From NCBI GenBank assembly GCA_028456385.1, contig JALNQF010000052.1, forward strand, positions 124,001 through 188,000: DNA of 64,000 nucleotides, in the 5' to 3' direction. The notes beneath the pieces are model-generated. The model had not been told where the DNA came from. It worked only from the letters and a program-made list of their open reading frames with translations, and searched no databases. How positions within the stretch are numbered: the first letter of the stretch is position 1; every line of letters starts with the position of its first letter. This DNA is from Ophiosphaerella korrae (Eukaryota; Ascomycota; Dothideomycetes; Pleosporales; Phaeosphaeriaceae). Shown piece after piece: positions 47,783 through 59,446 of this stretch. Both the position numbers and the translations under genes were made by a program.

Positions 47783-48671
47783 TTACAAATCGGCATCGTC
47801 TTCATCGGGAAGAGGCATCGCGGCGGCATCTGCCATCTCCTTTTGGTACTGCTCGAGCACAGCCTGGTCGACCTGGACCTCGGGAGGGGCAAGGGCGGGG
47901 GCAGCGACGAAGTCCTGTATTGAGGTTAGTTTAAGCAAGTAAGTTGGCGCGCACGTGCTATCGTACCAGAGTCGCGTTGCCGACGAGTTTCCGCGCGAGC
48001 CAGAGGAAGGGCTTCTCGAAGTTGTAGTTAGACTTAGCCGAGATGTCGTAGTACTGGAGGTTCTTCTTGCGGTGGAAGGTGATGGACTTGGCCTTGACCT
48101 TGCGCTCCTTGACGTCGACCTTGTTGCCAGTGAGGACGATGGGGATGTTCTCGCAGACACGGACGAGATCACCTGTGGTTGGTTAGTCAATTGTTGCTGG
48201 CGCTCGTATGGCGGAAGACGCACGGTGCCAGTTGGGAACGTTCTTGTATGTGATACGCGAGGTTACGTCGAACATGATGATACCGCACTGTCCATTGATG
48301 TAGTATCCATCGCGGAGACCGCCAAACTTCTCCTGGCCTGCAGTATCCCAGACATCGAACTGGATCTGGCCGAGGTTCTGCCACTGGATTAGCATGCCGC
48401 GTTGCGCAGTGTGGAGGGGCGATGACGTACGGTGGTGAAGCCAAGAGGATGCACCTCGACACCGAGTGTCGCAATGTACTTCTTCTCGAACTCTCCAGTC
48501 AGATGGCGCTTGACGAAAGTCGTCTATGGCGAGTCAGGTTAGCATCCGTGGTGTTTGCGCAGCTGCAGCCTCATTGCAGAGTCAGTGGCTAGCACGTACC
48601 TTGCCAGTGCCACCGTCGCCAACAAGGACGAGCTTGAAGGTGGGCACTTCGGCCGTAGCAGACGAAGCCAT
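47783..48671 (-). CDS. Ran GTPase (GSP1/Spi1 orthologue), 218 aa
   Basis: Five exons: 48671-48600, 48523-48431, 48377-48224, 48172-47967 and 47914-47783, total 657 nt. The first exon ends exactly within the P-loop ([16 protein letters not shown]). Switch [19 protein letters not shown], base-contact [28 protein letters not shown] and the acidic tail (LPDEDDADL) are diagnostic of Ran rather than other small GTPases. It drives nucleocytoplasmic transport and spindle assembly through its RanGTP gradient. It has no prenylation motif, as expected. The length equals the family norm. This is the safest call in the window. Confidence 0.97.
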
Positions 48672-49217
48672 GGCTGTGGGTGTGTGGTGTTGTTGTGGTG
48701 GCGGGGTGGTTGCTGTTGACGGGCGCAAAGATTTTGATTAGCTGGGGCAGGGCGGAGGATAGAGGGCGGTTGGGTTGAGGAGATGCTGGGCGCAAGATGC
48801 TGGGCGCAGGATGCAGTGGTGCAGGCAGGCGGGCGTACCTTTAGTAGTGAGCGGGGTGGGGGAAATGCGGAATGCGCTTGGGAGTTGACGCAGAGTAGAG
48901 GGGCACGGGCAAAGCAGAGGTTTTGTTGTTCAACGTCTGGTGAGTGTTGGCCGGGCGGTGTGGACCTGGCCCGAGCGCGGCCGCCACTTGCCCTCATCGT
49001 CTACAGGCAGACATAGGCACGCATAGGCACACACACCAGGCAGCTGCAGGCTTCCGCTGCTTTCAAATCAGCCCGCTGCCGGTTGTTTACAATGATTGAC
49101 CTTTCATTATTTACTCCCTGGATGCATCGCGCCGGGTGTCATGCTTTGTCCACCCAAGTACAGCGCGCCACGCACTAGGCCTGTGCCAGTGCCCGTGTCA
49201 GTGCTGTCAGTCATTGC
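48672..49217. other. Ran promoter and Nas2 3' region
   Basis: The Ran gene reads away to the left. GC-rich repeats of GCTGGGCGCA(A/G)GAT occur near 48783-48812. No gene is supported. Confidence 0.45.
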
Positions 49218-50073
49218 CTACAGCGGCAGTAGGTGGCATCCCAACATGCCCCGTCCACCCCAGTTTCTTTGTGGTGTGAGCTGCATCTGCACACTTTCCG
49301 CCGCCCCGCCAGACGTGCTGGGTCGCAGTGCTTTTACTGTTATAGGTAGCTATGCGCTGTTAGCAGCTACCGGCACACGACCTTTCCTTGACTCTTGTCT
49401 TACCCCTTCGTTCTGCGACACAGCCCCTGCTACACGCGATAGCCTCTCGTGATTTGTCCAGTCGACCCAGCCAAACTTGGTGATGGTATCGCCCACCCTC
49501 AAGCCCGCCGAGTCCGCTGGACTGCCTGCTACCACGCTGTTGACTTTGGCAAACGGCGCTTCGAGAGCTGCAGATGGCGCACCAGGCGCTGCCTGGGCCT
49601 GGCCTGTTGCCCCTAGGTTGCCCTGCGCCTGCTCCGCCTGCTCTGCCAGCCGTGCATGATGCGCGTGTAGCCCTTTCTCAATGTGAACCATGATCTCTTT
49701 GTAGTCATTCTTGAGCCGAATTATGCGTGCTCGTGTTGTCCGTACTGTTCCGCTGGTCAGCGACAGCTTTCTTCGCTGGATTCCTGTTATGTACTTTGGG
49801 GAACATCGATATCACTGCGCGGAAAGCCGTCAAAGGTGGTGAGACCAGTATTCATGTTGACGCCATGCTGTCGCGCAACATTAACTAGTGCTCAACAGAA
49901 GTAGATGGCGCGCATACCGAGTCCAAGACTTGCCCCAGAGCTTTGAGTTCAGTCTCCAACCGGTCTTTCTCAGCAATCAGCTCTTGCAGCGACAACTGCT
50001 CCTTTGGTATGCCATTTGAGTAGCCGCCCGATGTGGGCCCTGAAGATACGGTAGGCGCGTGAATATCGTCCAT
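49218..50073 (-). CDS. 26S proteasome assembly chaperone Nas2/PSMD9 (p27), 233 aa
   Basis: Exons 50073-49918, 49867-49795, 49744-49404 and 49349-49218 total 702 nt. The N-terminal part is helical (LSLQELIAEKDRLETELKAL, then TRARIIRLKNDYKEIM), as in the Nas2 N-domain. An Ala/Gln-rich linker follows. Next comes a PDZ domain (FAKVNSVVAGSPADSAGLRV, then GDTITKFGWVDW). The very C-terminus WGGRGMLGCHLLPL is a family hallmark encoded on the last exon. Nas2 binds the Rpt5 tail and guides base assembly of the 19S particle in cytosol and nucleus. The two short introns (50 nt each) were placed to keep the DVPQ-IRTTRAR junction. Confidence 0.92.
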
Positions 50074-50723
50074 GGATGTGACAAATGTGGACGTTGCGCT
50101 GTTTGCGGTCTAATATTTCTGAAGCTTGCCTAGGTAGACGCGGGGTTGACGAAGCTCAAGGCGCGGTTCGACATGACGACGCGGGGCAAGGCAAGGCAAG
50201 ACCCGCCATAATGGTTCGGCGTGCGCCTCCCCCTCAGGCATGCTCTCCTATTCTCAAAGCATCAAAACGTTGGATGTAGCATCTAGACCAGCTTCTTGAA
50301 CACTCCAGTAATCCGACACTGCATCATCCGAGTCATGCACATCGGCTCGTGTAGCACTAACAACCACTGCCCTTGCCTACCCTCTCGTCGGCCTTCTCAG
50401 GTTGACTTGCGCCTTCCAAAACCCAATGAGCCAAGACAAGGATACATCACTCACGCATAGCCGTTGCAGTCTCATCAACCGGCCTCCTTCACATCTCTCC
50501 TTCGCCGTATCAGTCACCCTGCGCTTTCCCTTCACTAATCTGCCCACTTCTTTCTCCCAGTAGCCATATGCAGCAATGTCTCGCCAACCTTCTACCAAGC
50601 CAGCCTACTATACCCTCGCCTCTCCTTTAGCCATCGTCGTTGGATGCAGTAATATTAATCTCTCATGCCACTTCAGACCAAGACCCACCTTAATCAAGTG
50701 CCTGACGCACTACCAACACCAGC
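50074..50723. other. Divergent Nas2-RhoGEF promoter region
   Basis: 650 bp between two start codons. A GGGCAAGGCAAGGCAAG direct repeat lies near 50185-50202. No gene is supported. Confidence 0.5.
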
Positions 50724-53700
50724 ATGGCCTATGTGTTGTCTCTCCGACCACATAGCCCGCTCAAACGATCCTTCAGTGACAGTCCTTACCTTCAGTCTTG
50801 CTCTCCTTTGAAGGAGCCGCTGCTCAGTCCACTCGGCGATATCACGACACGCAATGCTTCAGCATGCTCGCTATACTCTCTTGGATCAATGAGAGCTGCA
50901 GACTGGGTCCGCGTGAACGAGAATGCATCACCTCTTTCTTCCCAGTCCCTGCTCAACCTTGTGCCGGAGAACAACAGTGGCACGTTGGGCGTCAGATCCG
51001 TTAATTATGGCCAACGTAAACGTAATTGTACTCCTCGCCGCCTCTCGCCAAGCCAGTCGCGCGTTGCTGCACCGTCGAATCCACAATCGAGAAAGTGTGG
51101 ATATACACAGCGTGTCCCTGAGCTTGCGGTGAGCCTCAATGATACCGTCAACATGGATAGCAGACACCCTGAAGAGCCGGAGCTTATCAGCCTCTACGAA
51201 GCTATCCATGTCCCCTTACCCGAGAGCCATCTCTCTGAAAGCTCTAATAGTGAACCAAATGACGAGCAAGAAAAGGTACCACCGATCGTGGCCACTGAAC
51301 CACAGCCCTTTCGGCGGTGGATAAGCACCTTGAGGCGTCGCCACGTTCAACGACGGAAAGAATATGTTACAGAAACCTCACAACAATTGGCTGGTGTGTC
51401 CAATCGAGATTCAGATGTTTCTAGATGGCCCAATCGCCTACCAGATTCGCTGTGTAGAGCATCAGAATCCCTGTCATCCTCCATGGGCTTTGTCACAACA
51501 ATGAAGTCTGCATCCATAACGGTCGCCGGTACAAGCATTGCTCCCCACTCTGATAATGGCTTTAATGGGAAATCCCGAATTGGTAACAGGAGTAGCAATT
51601 ACTCGGAAGCCAGAAAATCCTTGGACAGCCCCCGCGCACCCCTCGGGCCCATCGTAGACGAGAGCGCTTGGCTTCGATCTCTTCAGCGACGCAAGGTCGT
51701 AGAAGAATTAATAGCCTCAGAGGAGTCTTACATCGCGGATCTCAAAGTCTTGATTAATGTACATCGATGCAGTAGCTGAGCTTCACGGGTGCTAACAATA
51801 TTCACTTAGGACTACTTCATGATCCTAACCGCCGTTCCTACGTTATCAAGTCAAACGAAATCATCAATACAACAGAACATCTCCCAAATTTTACAACTCC
51901 ACGAAGAGCTACTAAGCGAGCTTCACCAAGCAGTGCCACAGCCAGACTTCACAAAAAGTGCAAACCAAGAAGCCTATCCTGTTACGAAAGCTAAGCATAT
52001 TCGTTTCCGTAGCGCAGATATCATTCCTGGACGCTTAGCCGAACACAAGACTACACGTAGGCTCAGACACTCATTGGATGTTGGACGATCTCCAGATCGT
52101 CGACCACGGGGTCTAGTAATGGACACTAAGACGGTGGGGATCATCGCTAAGATTTTCAACAATCATATGAAACGTTTCTTTGCGTATGAAGAGTATGGCG
52201 CACACTGGACTACGATGTCACAAGACCTGACCAACATGTGCAAGGCACTTCATGGCTGGCAAGAATATGAGCGAGGCGTGGAGGCGCTACAGAAGGTCGT
52301 CGTATCAGAGAACAATCGCGAGGCCGGTAGCAAAAAGGCGCTGAGCTTTCCTGATCTTTTGATCAAACCTATTCAACGCGTGTGCAAATATCCTTTGCTC
52401 TTTGACGACCTTTGCCGGCAAACGCCTGTATGCGATGATCCAGAAGCTCATGCTGAGCTAGAAAAGGCTCTTTTTCGACTTCAAGAAACAATCAGAGAAG
52501 TCAACAAAGCCAAGGACGACCCCAAAGTCCGACGACTGATCGAAATTACATGGCAGCTGCAAGACCGTCTCACGTTTCAGGAGCAGGCGATTTCTCGGGC
52601 ATTAGTTTTCCGTCTTCTTGGTCACGTATTACTCTGCGGTGTTTTACATGTTGCATTTCAGTCTCCGGAGCCGCGTATGAAAGGACAGTACATGGTGTGC
52701 ATTCTCTACAAATCTTACCTAGTACTTGCGACGTGTACCCGCTTCCACACCCCCTACACTGTTGTCGCCTCAATTGCGCTGGCCAATAGCAGTATTGAAG
52801 AGTCAGACAACGGGAGAGGAATACAATGCCACAACGCTGTACATACCTGGAAACTTCTCTTTGAGAATGGACACCGATTACATGAGGTCATCTTAAGTGC
52901 CTGCTCTCTGCAAGAGGAACAAGTCTGGAAAACGCAACTCCGTGAGCGTATCCTTTACGAGACGCACGATTTTGTCGAGGGGCAATCGGCCATGCAGGAT
53001 ATGTTCTCATCCCTCTCTCTGGATATCAAATCCCTTGGGCCTGTTTTCGGGCATGCTGATAGTCTAGTGCGGCGGATGTCAGTGCACCGAGCGGCGACTC
53101 TAGGCTCCAAGAGCAATACAAGCCAGGTTATCATCAAGAATACTCAGGCGCAGAAGCTACCAGAGTCGCCTCCCATGTTTTCTCCGGGTGTAGTTGCACG
53201 ATCGCAGTCACACATGTCCCCGAACCACGTTCCTACGTTGGCCCCAAGAAGGGCAGAGCGAATACGGTTGGAGACTATCGTGGAGGATGTATGGACGAAA
53301 GAAATGTTGCCATTTCCTGGTATGACGAATCGACGAGTCGAGAATCAAATACGCGCGTCAGCAAACTCAGTGATGCGAAAGCTCAGCATGGCAAGCATTG
53401 CCAGTAACTTCTCTCGGCGCTCACCTAGCTACTCCAGCATAAGTAATACGCGGTCAGAAGATTCATTCGGGAGTCGTGTGCATAAGATGTCGCAAGGAAA
53501 CTTGCGCGCTCGGTCGGCTACAGACCGTCGGCCTGCCCCAGCCGTTGTTGATTTTCATACTGCACCGGCTGCATTTCTGCCTACTGACTTTGAGATTCAA
53601 GATGCCAGAGCCTCAGGTCGAAGGCGCCGTCTGGCTAATCGCACTGCAGGCATTGAACGCTCGAGCGACAAAGTTCCACCAGTAAGACCAAAACGAGTAC

Positions 53701-53957
53701 GCAGGCTTTCGACCCACATCATGAGTCTACCACGATCAGAATCCAGTGCTCGTCTATCGACCAGATCAAATTCTCGTGGCCCCAATGTGGTATCCAAGCA
53801 TGAGCCACAATCTCAGTCACATGTTAGAAGTGGTGAAAGGGACGAAAGACAAAAGGTAGAGAGCCGTTCAAACGAGTTGCGCGACACCAGCCCCAGCATC
53901 CCTCCATCCAAGAAATTTACCAAGAGCAAAAGCCGGATGTTCAAGTTTTGGATATAA
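50724..53957 (+). CDS. Rho guanine nucleotide exchange factor (DH domain), 1,060 aa
   Basis: Two exons, 50724-51758 and 51810-53957, total 3,183 nt. Residues 1-320 are Ser-rich and disordered. The DH domain starts at KVVEELIASEESYIADLKVL (CR1, cut by the intron) and includes ILQLHEELLSELH and the CR3 signature FPDLLIKPIQRVCKYPLLFD. A PH-like module follows (VLLCGVLHVAFQ... to EEQVWKTQLRERIL). The C-terminal 300 residues are basic and Ser/Arg-rich. Such proteins load GTP onto Rho/Cdc42-type GTPases for polarity and wall synthesis at the membrane. Which Rho it serves cannot be told. There is no BAR, CNH or DEP domain, which separates it from Rom2- and Bem-type factors. Confidence 0.88.
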
Positions 53958-54764
53958 GACCAAGCATGGGCAGTGATCTCCAGAAGCTTTGGATTGTAGG
54001 CTCTTTCGAGATGGCTGTTTGGATGATCAAAAGTGTGGAAAGGTACAGGGATGGAGGATTCACGAAGTCACGGCACTATCACTGCGACAAACAATCTTAA
54101 GGATGACATAACCCTTGGAGCGATACAAATCGATGGTGAGGCACAGCACAAGACTAGACTGTCTCCTGCCAGGCACACCCGCATGCCACGTTGCCAGTTG
54201 GGCTTCAGGGTGGTTTCAATTGCGTGACGTCATAGGACAAATGGGGCATGCGACCAATGGATGGTGCTTACACATTGCAAACGAATGTATATTTGGATAG
54301 TAGCAATCAAACCATGGTAGCCTAGTAGCGTCATTTCAATTTGTCTGATGACATAATATGCCGGCAAAGGCGGAAGATGGGAGTTTGAAGCTTGTGAAAG
54401 ATGCTCATGCACGCAGCAATGGCATACTACTGAAGCACAGCAATGGCTGCGTCCTAGCAATTCACGTTTCAGCACGAACTATTCTGCAGCAAAAATCCTT
54501 GCACACATAGAATGAGGGAATTACCGTGCATTATTACTGCGTAAAACGCCATAGCAATCGGACAAACTGGGAGGCATGAGGGACGTGCACTTTGCAATGA
54601 CGTAACAAGGCCCACGAGCTCAGCTGAAGCTAAATACCCCTCCAAAGCTTCCCCTCCATTCTCACAATTATAACAACAATCACAACCACTACTCACCAAA
54701 TCGACCTCAAAAAAGCGCTTAAATAACTAAACTCCATTCGTCTTCCCATATACGAGCCACAAAA
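53958..54764. other. Intergenic, nothing supported
   Basis: Contains the RhoGEF 3' end and the promoter of the small SBDS-domain gene. Short frames on both strands only. Confidence 0.5.
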
Positions 54765-55220
54765 ATGCCTCGAGGAAACGTCGGTACCACAAAGGTCTTT
54801 TACCAGGGCAGCAGCGAGGGCTTCGCTGTATTTGTAGAGAGTGAAGAGATTGTCAAGAAGTGGAAGAATGACAGGACTATCCCCTTGACAGACGTCGTTG
54901 CAGGGTGGAAGATCTTCACGACGGAGTAAGTTTGGCACGAGACACAACCATATAGCATGTATTAATTCTAGATTTAGGCACGGCAAGCAGGGTGTTCTCA
55001 ACACAGCCAGCAACTCACAACTCGAGAACGAGTTCGGCACCAAGAACGAAGATGAGGTAGTAAAAAAGATTCTAGAGAAGGGCAACATTCAGTCATCCGA
55101 GGTACGTACTCACCCTAATCTAGTTCAGCCTTGGGAGGAGCCAGCTGCTAATACGGACCTTAGAACCCCGAGCGCCAGGGCAACACCAACGACTCCAAGG
55201 GTCCTTTGCTCGCGCACTAA
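54765..55220 (+). CDS. Rtc3-like SBDS N-domain protein, 115 aa
   Basis: Exons 54765-54925, 54972-55101 and 55164-55220 total 348 nt. The fold matches the stand-alone SBDS N-terminal (FYSH) domain of yeast Rtc3/YHR087W: KVFYQGSSEGFAVFVESEEI, VVAGWKIFTTEFRHGKQG, then ASNSQLENEFGTKNEDEVVK and KILEKGNIQSSE. The last exon adds a polar tail. It lacks domains II and III of the full ribosome-maturation factor, as is usual for this small family. The yeast protein is linked to RNA metabolism and stress; the biochemical role is not settled. Splice borders are canonical throughout. Confidence 0.9.
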
Positions 55221-56714
55221 CTTTGTCTGAACCCTTTTTTACGACTGTGACATGAAACAATGCATGATGGCGTTTCTAGCTTTCTGTTACGCCCTGGTCT
55301 GGAATATGGCTGCCGGCAAACGGGTTGGAGGGTGTCTTAGCTGAGGTGCGAGGCTAGCCGCCACCCTTAGGGACAAAATAATATGAGCTTAAGAGTTTCA
55401 AACAATCAGTTCCTTAGTCTTGCTTTTGTGTGTATGTGGGCTCGACCTTGACACTGAATCTTAAGGCACAAAATTCTGCCTCGTGTTGTCGTTTAAAGTT
55501 CCTTGTTGCGGCTTCGGGAAAATAACTAATCGGTATGGTATGACATGCATAACGCGAATATCCACGACCACGGCGGGTCACGCTACAGTATGGTGATGAA
55601 GTGTCGTCCTGGAGGACTAGTGGTCTGAAAATTCATTTTTGAGCCTCAAGACTTGATCTGGACCCTCGGTCTATCAGTAAGCGGTTAGTCTCTGGGTAGG
55701 GGGCACTCACTTTAGCTAAGAATTATATGCGATATGCAAGCTGGTATCTCTCGGTAATAATAAACCATTGATTTACTGATTGCTGCAAATGGTATCCCTT
55801 ACACTGCCCTGCATGACCTCGGTCAACAGACCCGGCTAATAGCGGACTCGCTCTGATCCCTTCTGCGCGTCGCTCAGCCACAACATCCCCCCCCCCCTGC
55901 CGTGTGGCTAAGCCAGCCATCCACAATCCCCATTGACCAATCAACTGACGACAGTGCCGGGGCAGTGTAAGAGCCTCACCATAACACCCCTTCCCGAAAC
56001 AGTTAGGCCCTCGGCCACACTCCATTCGCAAACCTAACTAGCTGGCACTTATCCAACCACATAGCACACCCCCAGCTCATCTGACACCCAGCTCCCACAT
56101 TTTCATCAATTCAATATCTGATTCTCCCTAGACACCACCCCTCACGCGCACCGCAGCTAGCCGCATACTACAGCAGATAACCCCATTTCTACCCTGCATA
56201 ACTAGTTTCCCCCCCCCCTTCTCCCCCCCCCGTGTCTCCCGTGTTAAAAAAAAAAAGGGCACACATGTAGGGCCCCCAAACCGGTCAATCCCCACACGCT
56301 TCAACGGACCGATCCAATCGCTTTTCCCAATCGCCGGTTGCGGCGCGGACCTCCCTCGACGGATGATGCGGCCTCACTGCAGCCTTGCGAGAAATATGCA
56401 CACAGCCAATGAGATGTATGTGCGACGTGGGGAGGCGTGCATTAGGTAAATGGGTTTGCTGACGCCTAGAGTGAGGTCGGCTGGATGTACACGGGGTAAA
56501 ACGGTCATGTTAGGGAAAAGCGGAGGAAAGTTTGACGGCGGGAGTGGGAGGTAAAGTGTATAAATTGGGGGGGGGATAGAAGGGCTTGGTTTTAGATCTA
56601 CATTGCGATTATAAAACGGGACAGGTGTGGGATTTATATTCGGACTATTCTGTGTCGTATCGAAGACTCAAACTCATTTTCTTACATATTGTTTCATACG
56701 CTAAGTATTGCGAT
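55221..56714. other. Intergenic with C-rich and G-rich tracts
   Basis: No gene is supported. C runs at 55890-55900 and 56209-56231, an A run near 56245-56256 and G9 at 56567-56575 mark the promoter side of the AAA ATPase gene. A TATAAAT box lies at 56559. Confidence 0.5.
56559..56565 (+). promoter_or_regulatory. Putative TATA box of the AAA ATPase gene
   Basis: TATAAAT lies about 150 bp upstream of the ATG at 56715 and just before a G9 run. Spacing is compatible with a short 5' UTR. This is sequence resemblance only. Confidence 0.4.
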
Positions 56715-58423
56715 ATGCCTGCGTCTAAATCCCTCTTGGGTGCCACGCGCACTGCGAGCAATGCTCTGGCCGATGCATTCAAGGTGCATACTTTTGCGCC
56801 GCGTGTTGATACGAAGACAACACTGCTGAGAGATATACGCGCCGCGTATCCCGATTTCCATGTCACGGAGGTCGAGGAGTTTAGCGTGTCGCTGTTTGAC
56901 TATGCAGCAGCGGACAAAGCTGTGTTGATCGAGGATGCAGATGACGAGTATACACAAGCTACGCGGAGGTGGAACGCTGTTGGCAAGGGCGTGGAGAAGA
57001 AGGATGGGCCTGGGAAGCTGAAAGATCGTTTTCGGTTTGCGCGGTGAGTATATTACATATCTTCCTTTCTGCAGCTGCCGGAGTGAATGCTGATGCCTAC
57101 GATAGATTCCAGTATATCTGGGAAGGGAATGAATATCTCGTGTATTATGTTACGTGGCAGGAGGTATTCAGGTCGTCGGATAAAATGTTTTACATTTTGC
57201 ATCCTCGCGATCCGGCCAATGCCACTTCTCACTGCCCCGAAACAGATGCACTCATACTTGCAGTTGGGAAATGGACGTCGGTCCTGCACAACGAGATCTT
57301 TGTCTTTGACGATGGACAATGGTCCAAATCTAGCGAGCTTTGGAATTCGGTGCAAGGCGCGTGCTGGGACGATGTTATTCTGCCGCCAGAATTGAAGAAA
57401 AACCTGATTGAAGATGTGCAGGGCTTCTTCGATAACCGAGCGCTTTACGAGACATTTTCTGTGCCGTGGAAGCGCGGTGTGATTTTACACGGCGTTCCGG
57501 GCAATGGCAAGACGGTAAGTATCAAGGCGTTGATGAACGCGTTGTATGCGCGCCCCGATGCGATTCCGTCGCTGTACGTCAAGGCTTTTGAAACGAGTTG
57601 CAACACAGAGCAGTATTCTATTCGCGCCATCTTTAACCAGGCGCGCAGCATGGCGCCGTGTCTGCTGATTTTCGAGGACTTGGATTCCCTGGTTCATGAT
57701 GACATTCGGTCGTACTTTCTCAACGAAGTCGATGGGCTAGAGAGCAATGATGGGATTTTGATGATTGGATCTACGAACCATTTGAGCCAACTGGATCCTG
57801 CAATTAGTAAGCGGCCGAGCCGGTTTGACCGCAAGTATCATTTCCAATTGCCAGGGCTAGAGGAAAGGAAAGCGTATGCGCTGTATTGGGGCGCTAAGGT
57901 GGCGCGCAATGGCCAGGTAGAGGTCACGGAGGAGTTGGCGGATATAGTTGCGCAGCTTACCGAGGGGTTTAGTTTTGCGTATATGAAAGAGTTGTGGGTT
58001 ATGGCATTGTTGGGGTTGGCAAGAGGGCTGGCAAAGGGATTCAGCGGGGATGAGTTTGAGGTTGTGGAAAAGGAGGATGCAGCGAGTGCGGATGGGAACG
58101 GGGAGGAGAAGGAGAAGGAGGAGGAGGAGGAGGAAGAAGCGACGGCAGAGACTTGTGCGTGCGTGGCGAAGTGCAAGGAGTGTAATAAGCTATTGCCATC
58201 AGTTGCTGGTGCCGAGGGCCAGGCCGATGAGAAGCAAAAGGAGAAGAAGGAAGAGAAGAAAATGGCGTTGCCAGATGTAGAGATTCCAGAACATCTGGCA
58301 GGCAATGTGCTGCTCAAGGTCATCAAGCAGCAGATTCGCATCTTGCATGCTGAGATGGATAATTCAGAGGACGAGGAGACGAGCGAGAAGGCCAAGGCTA
58401 AAAGGGCAGAGAGGAGAAACTGA
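56715..58423 (+). CDS. AAA+ family ATPase, 548 aa
   Basis: Exons 56715-57043 and 57106-58423 total 1,647 nt. The N-terminal 190 residues form a fungal-specific domain. The AAA module has Walker A GVPGNGKT (near 239-246), Walker B LLIFEDLDSL (near 296-305), sensor 1 IGSTNH and arginine-finger region RPSRFDRKYHF. The second-domain helix GFSFAYMKELWV follows. From about 430 on it is highly acidic (poly-Glu) with a CACVAKCKEC cluster that could bind metal, then a Lys/Glu tail. Close relatives are uncharacterised fungal ATPases; the substrate is unknown. A perfect GTAAGT follows Walker A at 57515, but the frame continues through conserved sequence, so I treat it as exonic. Confidence 0.88.
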
Positions 58424-59446
58424 GGATGGTGTTAGCAGGATAGATGATACGTTGTTTTCTCCTGTTGGTTGGGTGCCTTTGATTTGGAAGATTACTGGCG
58501 GAGAATGATGGTTTGGTAGTAGTAGCAGTGCGGCACGGATCGTATTCGAAGTACCCAGTGTTGGAACTAATTATTGTCGTCATGAGGGTTGCATTTTTAA
58601 CCCGTGTAGATCGATTGTGTAGTGTTGTGTATACGAGAAAGAGGCGACTAATGCAGGGCAACGTCCGCCGCTTCCTCAGCCACCGCAGTTCATTCCTTCT
58701 TCCTTCCAAGCCCGGCCCGTTCCTGCGTAACCACCAACGTCATTGCGATATGCAGAGAACAGGGTCGGACACTGCTGATTCACTACATAGTACGGTGCAG
58801 TGGCATTTGTCACAGGATGGAACAAAGAAGCTATGGATAAATGCGCAGATAACGGCATGGGTGCGATAGAGACGCTGTTGATGCGCAAAAGCTGGCTTGG
58901 CGTGGGTGGTGTCTCTGTCTGCTACAGCCTCGCGTCGCATAGTCGATCATTGTTCGGACCATGTTCCCATAGTAGATGAGGGTCATACAGAGAAGCAAAC
59001 ATGTGTTTGTGCTGGTCATGCGTTTGTTTCGTGAAGCGAACGCGAGCCTGCTGCAGCCTCTCAACGCGATGGCAGCCTCTCGCGCCAAGGCTGGCCGACC
59101 CACTGGAGCCCAAAACGGCAACTAGCAACACCATTGTGTCACTATGACTATCGTTGCCACACTGCATCTTCATCAAAGCTCCCGGTTTCTTCACTTGCCG
59201 GCGAGGCGTCTTCTGCTAGCCCGTCCATGTGATTGGTGAATCATGTGTTTGCTGGCGGGTTGAGCTGTGATTTGTACCGCTCGGGGCGAGGCAGAGCGAG
59301 GTAGGGCGAGGCAAGAGAAAGGACAGGACTGGGGAGACTACAGCTTTTGCCTTTTACTGCTTGAGGCGCACACTGCCTTCCTGCCCTTCCCTACTCCTTT
59401 CAGTGCCCACAACGCCTGCATGCACCTGGCTCCACTGCCTCGCATC
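58424..59446. other. Intergenic, nothing supported
   Basis: 1 kb with overlapping short frames on both strands. GCGAGGC repeats near 59285-59312 sit close to the next gene's start. No domain is found. Confidence 0.45.

Noticed and set aside
57515..57520. Perfect GTAAGT after Walker A of the AAA ATPase
   Set aside because: The reading frame continues through conserved AAA sequence immediately downstream, so splicing here would delete the core.
57838..58395. 185-codon Ser-rich frame opposite the AAA ATPase tail
   Set aside because: Mirror image of the poly-Glu/Lys codons on the coding strand.
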